Shown piece by piece: positions 7,076 to 9,382 of a stretch of 9,382 nucleotides of DNA (the first letter of the stretch is position 1; every line of letters begins with the position of its first letter). The DNA lies in the NCBI GenBank assembly GCA_004299665.1, contig SCQZ01000357.1, forward strand, positions 1 to 9,382, given 5' to 3'. The notes under the pieces are model-generated. The model worked only from the letters and a program-made list of their open reading frames with translations. It made no database searches and was not told where the DNA came from. The stretch is from Jatrophihabitans sp. (GTDB taxonomy: Bacteria > Actinomycetota > Actinomycetes > Mycobacteriales > Jatrophihabitantaceae). The position numbers were made by a program, and so were the translations under genes.

Positions 7076-7638
7076 GGCAGGGACTCCTCACACAGCTGGC
7101 GGATCGCCGCCAGGTACAGCGGCTTCTCGACGGACTGCACGCGCTCGCGCAGGCTCTCCTCGGTGTCGCCCCGCTCGATCCCGACCTCCGCCTGGGCGAT
7201 CACCGGGCCCGTGTCGACCCCCTCGTCGACCCAGTGGACGGTCACGCCGGTACGGGTGGCGCCGGCGGCGAGCGCGTCCCGGATCGCGTGCGCCCCCGGG
7301 AAGGCCGGCAGCAGCGACGGGTGGGTGTTGACGATGCGGAACCGGGTCACGACCTGCGGGGCGAGCACCCGCATGAACCCGGCGAGGACGACCAGGTCCG
7401 GGCGATACCCGGCGATGGCGTCGGCGAGCGCCGCGTTCCACGTCGCCCGGTCCGGCTGGTCCGGCAGGGCGACGGCGAAGGTCGGCACCCCCGCCTCCCG
7501 CGCCCGGTCCAAGGCCGCGCAGCCCGGGACGTCGGACCCGGCGGCCACCACGAGCGGACCGAGCCGTTCGTCGCGCAGCACGGCCTGCAGGGTGGTGCCC
7601 CGGCCCGAGGCGAGGATCACGAGTCGGGCCGCCGGCAC
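7072..7638 (-). CDS. purN: Phosphoribosylglycinamide formyltransferase
   Basis: PurN transfers a formyl group from 10-formyl-THF to GAR, the third step of purine synthesis. From the GTG start it has 188 residues, slightly short of E. coli PurN (212), which has a longer tail. The catalytic set is present: N104 and H106 in NTHPSLLPAFPG and D142 in VDEGVDTGPVIAQ, equivalent to E. coli N106, H108 and D144. VVLAGFMRVL (83-92) is the conserved core strand. The phosphate loop reads ASGRGTTLQ (10-18) where E. coli has SGNGSNLQ; such changes are also seen in mycobacterial PurN. I prefer GTG 7638, about 7-8 bases after a GTAGGG site. An in-frame TTG at 7644 would add two residues. It follows the DUF6350 gene by 9 bases and overlaps purH by four. 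Confidence 0.96.
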   Translation of the reverse strand: MPAARLVILASGRGTTLQAVLRDERLGPLVVAAGSDVPGCAALDRAREAGVPTFAVALPDQPDRATWNAALADAIAGYRPDLVVLAGFMRVLAPQVVTRFRIVNTHPSLLPAFPGAHAIRDALAAGATRTGVTVHWVDEGVDTGPVIAQAEVGIERGDTEESLRERVQSVEKPLYLAAIRQLCEESLP

Positions 7639-7647
7639 GGCCAAACC

Positions 7648-9090
7648 CTACCCGGCGAGCTCCTCGCCCTCCGGGCCGGCGGGCTCGCCGTCGGCCGTCG
7701 TCACCCTCGTCAGGTCCGGCTCGTCCTCGCTGCCCGGGTCCGTCGTGAGCGGTCCGTCCTCGCGGTCCGGGTCCACCGGCCACAGCTCGTCCTCGGTGTC
7801 CAGGTCCACCGGCCACGGCTCGTCCTCGCCGTCCGGGTCCGCCGTGAGCGCTCCGTCCTCGGTGCCCAGGTCCGCCAGCCGGGCCAGCCCCGGGGTGAGC
7901 ACGCGCCACAGGGCGGCGATGCCGACCGAGAGCGAACCGGTGACCGCGCTCGCCCCGGCCACCGCCAGCCCCACCCGCCACGGCGACGGGCCGAGCGTCG
8001 CCAGCCCGCCGTCCCCGATCCCGCCGCCGGCCTGCCAGGCGAGCGCCGCCATGGCGATCCCGGCGAGCGCCGCCGCCGCGAACACCACCGCGATCACCGG
8101 CAGCAGGGCGCCCTGCCGCAGTGCGATGCGGCCGAGTTGCAGCCCCGCGAGCAGCGGCGCGGCCACGAGCAGCGCGTAAACCACCGGATGGATGTGCGCC
8201 GTGCTCGGAACCGCGCCGAGCAGCGGGAAGGCCGGCAGCGTCCCGTGCGACACACCGAACGGGCCGACCGTCGTCGCGCCGAGCGCGATGCCGGGGCCCG
8301 CGAGGTACGAGGCGCCCGCGACGAGCGCGTTCGGCGCGGCGAGCAGGCCCAGCACCAGCACCGGGATCCCGCCCCAGCCACCCCCGACGTGGCGCGAGAT
8401 CGACTCGACGTCGCCGGCGTGCGCGACGAGCGAGAGCGCCACCAGAACCGCCCCCGCGGCCAGGTAGCACAGGACGGCCGCGCCCGCCGCGCGCAGCGCC
8501 GGCACCGTCGCGCGGGGGGCGACGGCGTGGACGGCGGCCCGCAGCGGCGGGGTCAGCCAGACGAAAGCGCAGCCTCCGGCGAGCACGAACAGCACGAGTG
8601 CCGCGACCCCGACGCCCAGGAACGGGGCGCTGCTCGTGCCCAGCACGCTCAGCGGCACCGCGACCAGGCAGGCCGCCGTGAAGGCCGCGGCCTGTGCGGC
8701 CAGTGCGAGGGCGAGCCGCACCGGATCCTGCTCGCCGACGGCGGCGGCCGCGTCGGCCAACCCCGCGCCGGCCCGCGCGATCACCAGCACCACCAGCGCG
8801 AGCATCCCGAGCGGCAGGAAGGCCGCCTCGGTGTCGTCGACCGTGATGCCGCCGTGCAGCGCGGCCAGGAAGGTCAGCAGCCCGGCCGAGATCGCGGACC
8901 GGGTGTGTCCCGCCGGCCCCGCGACCGGCAGCCAGCAGATCGCGACGGCGACGATCGCCACCGTCGCGCAGACCACCGCCGCGCCGATGCCGGTCCAGAT
9001 CGCCGGCAGCCACAGTGAACCGGTGCGCTCCCGCAGCGCCGCGGGCACGACGCTGCGGCGCGCCGTGTCGGCATCGCGGTTGCGGGCCAC
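7648..9090 (-). CDS. perM: DUF6350 multi-pass membrane protein, PerM-like
   Basis: A polytopic membrane protein of about 480 residues with nine or ten hydrophobic helices between about residues 32 and 395. The segment GPGIALGATTVGPFG (265-279), followed by LPAFPLLGAVP (285-295), is the most family-like part. Its place directly before purN and purH matches Rv0955 of M. tuberculosis, known as PerM, a cell-division-associated membrane protein needed for persistent infection. I infer orthology from position and architecture, not from alignment. After the last helix comes an acidic tail (about residues 404-480) containing 11-residue tandem repeats. The frame stays open to an ATG at 9144, but the extra 18 codons include several with T in third position (TGT, CGT, ATT, CCT), unlike the rest, so GTG 9090 is preferred. 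GTG 9048 is another possible start. No strong ribosome site identifies one. Confidence 0.82.
   Translation of the reverse strand: MARNRDADTARRSVVPAALRERTGSLWLPAIWTGIGAAVVCATVAIVAVAICWLPVAGPAGHTRSAISAGLLTFLAALHGGITVDDTEAAFLPLGMLALVVLVIARAGAGLADAAAAVGEQDPVRLALALAAQAAAFTAACLVAVPLSVLGTSSAPFLGVGVAALVLFVLAGGCAFVWLTPPLRAAVHAVAPRATVPALRAAGAAVLCYLAAGAVLVALSLVAHAGDVESISRHVGGGWGGIPVLVLGLLAAPNALVAGASYLAGPGIALGATTVGPFGVSHGTLPAFPLLGAVPSTAHIHPVVYALLVAAPLLAGLQLGRIALRQGALLPVIAVVFAAAALAGIAMAALAWQAGGGIGDGGLATLGPSPWRVGLAVAGASAVTGSLSVGIAALWRVLTPGLARLADLGTEDGALTADPDGEDEPWPVDLDTEDELWPVDPDREDGPLTTDPGSEDEPDLTRVTTADGEPAGPEGEELAG
7699..7863 (-). repeat. 33-bp tandem repeats, five units, in the tail of the perM-like gene
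   Basis: Five head-to-tail 33-bp units encode TEDGALTADPD, GEDEPWPVDLD, TEDELWPVDPD, REDGPLTTDPG and SEDEPDLTRVT. Unit bounds are 7831-7863, 7798-7830, 7765-7797, 7732-7764 and 7699-7731. Units 2 and 3 differ at about 4 of 33 bases and units 1 and 4 at about 5, giving an A-B-B-A arrangement. The fifth unit is degenerate. Each unit begins xED and ends in an acidic DPD-like triplet. The reading frame is maintained because the unit is a multiple of three. Confidence 0.88.
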
Positions 9091-9165
9091 CGTCCCAGGC
9101 TGGCAAATCGGACGGCCGATGCGGCGCAGACACGCCCGGGGCATGCGCCCGCCGTGGACGCGGCT

Positions 9166-9194
9166 GTGCCGGGGCGCCCGCGGCGCCCCGGCAC
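9166..9194 (-). terminator. GC hairpin, likely terminator of the gene to the right
   Basis: Arms 9166-9178 and 9182-9194 are perfect 13-base reverse complements (GTGCCGGGGCGCC and its partner) around a 3-base loop. It begins 19 bases past the stop of the proline-rich gene and before the perM-like gene on the same strand. There is no U-rich tail, as is common for actinobacterial intrinsic terminators, so termination efficiency is uncertain. The flanking bases 9091-9165 hold no convincing -35/-10 pair, although a promoter for the perM-purine run should lie hereabouts. Confidence 0.65.
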
Positions 9195-9213
9195 GGTCGG
9201 GGGTGGTGCGGTC

Positions 9214-9382
9214 CTACTGCTGCGGCGGCGGGCCGTAGCCCGGCGGCGGAGGCGGCGGCGGGGGCGGGGCGTAGCCGGTCGCCGGCGGCGGGGGCGGAGC
9301 GGCCGGGGTCTGCGGGCCGTAGGCGCCGATGTTCGGGACGTTCGCCAGCGCGCCCGGCAGCTTTCCGCCGGTCTGCTGGAAG
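9214..9382 (-). CDS. Proline-rich C-terminus of an unidentified protein (cut by window edge)
   Basis: The last 55 codons of a minus-strand gene ending at TAG 9214-9216. The visible part begins FQQTGGKLPGALANVP, then turns into a low-complexity tail with PQTPAAPPPPPATGYA, a run of nine prolines, and the ending GYGPPPQQ. Codons are almost all G/C-ending and the frame is opposite to any competing long frame. In M. tuberculosis the gene beside perM (Rv0954) encodes a DUF5336 membrane protein with a Pro/Gly/Gln-rich tail, so this may be its counterpart. That rests on position and tail composition only. Other actinobacterial membrane or secreted proteins have similar tails. A hairpin follows 19 bases after the stop. 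Confidence 0.7.
   Translation of the reverse strand, partial: FQQTGGKLPGALANVPNIGAYGPQTPAAPPPPPATGYAPPPPPPPPPGYGPPPQQ

Noticed and set aside
7576..7602. Altered phosphate loop of PurN (SGRGTT in place of SGNGSN) as a sign of lost activity
   Set aside because: Actinobacterial PurN proteins vary here, and the catalytic Asn, His and Asp are all intact.
7234..9018. A 594-codon plus-strand frame opposite purN and the perM-like gene
   Set aside because: It is a shadow frame with the same biased composition, lacks any domain, and spans two well-supported minus-strand genes.
7088..9133. A 681-codon minus-strand frame overlapping purN and the perM-like gene
   Set aside because: It is a frame-shifted reading of the same strand, highly repetitive in Arg and Gly, with none of the motifs present in the correct frames.

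Overview
The window comes from a very GC-rich actinomycete chromosome: coding third positions are nearly all G or C, GTG starts are frequent, and perM (DUF6350) adjoins purN-purH as it does in mycobacteria. A member of Pseudonocardiales or a relative is my inference; no rRNA or marker gene here settles it. The window holds ten protein genes, two of them cut by its edges, and is almost fully coding. No gap exceeds about 125 bases. I see no tRNA, rRNA, CRISPR array, insertion sequence or phage gene.

Left part (1-3305): a small carboxylate-uptake and activation locus. On the minus strand, a 697-residue MFS transporter is followed after 7 bases by an AMP-dependent acyl-CoA synthetase that runs off the left edge. 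On the plus strand, a TetR-family regulator diverges from the transporter across only 35 bases. That gap and the first bases of the regulator gene carry two overlapping palindromes that look like the operator. The transporter is odd in having about 230 extra residues, partly repetitive, between its last two membrane helices.

Right part (3315-9090): a tightly packed minus-strand run, in transcription order perM-like DUF6350 membrane protein, purN, purH, folD, DUF3017 membrane protein and mdh. Gaps are 9, -4, 45, 1 and 28 bases. FolD makes 10-formyl-tetrahydrofolate, which PurN and PurH spend in purine synthesis. Malate dehydrogenase ends the run, meeting tetR tail to tail with 9 bases between. 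The two membrane proteins of unknown or cell-division role embedded in this housekeeping run are the less ordinary members. The DUF6350 protein has an acidic tail made of 11-residue (33-bp) tandem repeats.

Right edge (9091-9382): a strong GC hairpin, a likely terminator, separates the run from the proline-rich C-terminus of another minus-strand protein, perhaps a DUF5336 membrane protein by analogy with the gene next to perM in M. tuberculosis.

I found no clearly new defence or mobile system. The most unusual items are the transporter insert, the tandem-repeat tail of the perM-like gene, and the compressed divergent operator.
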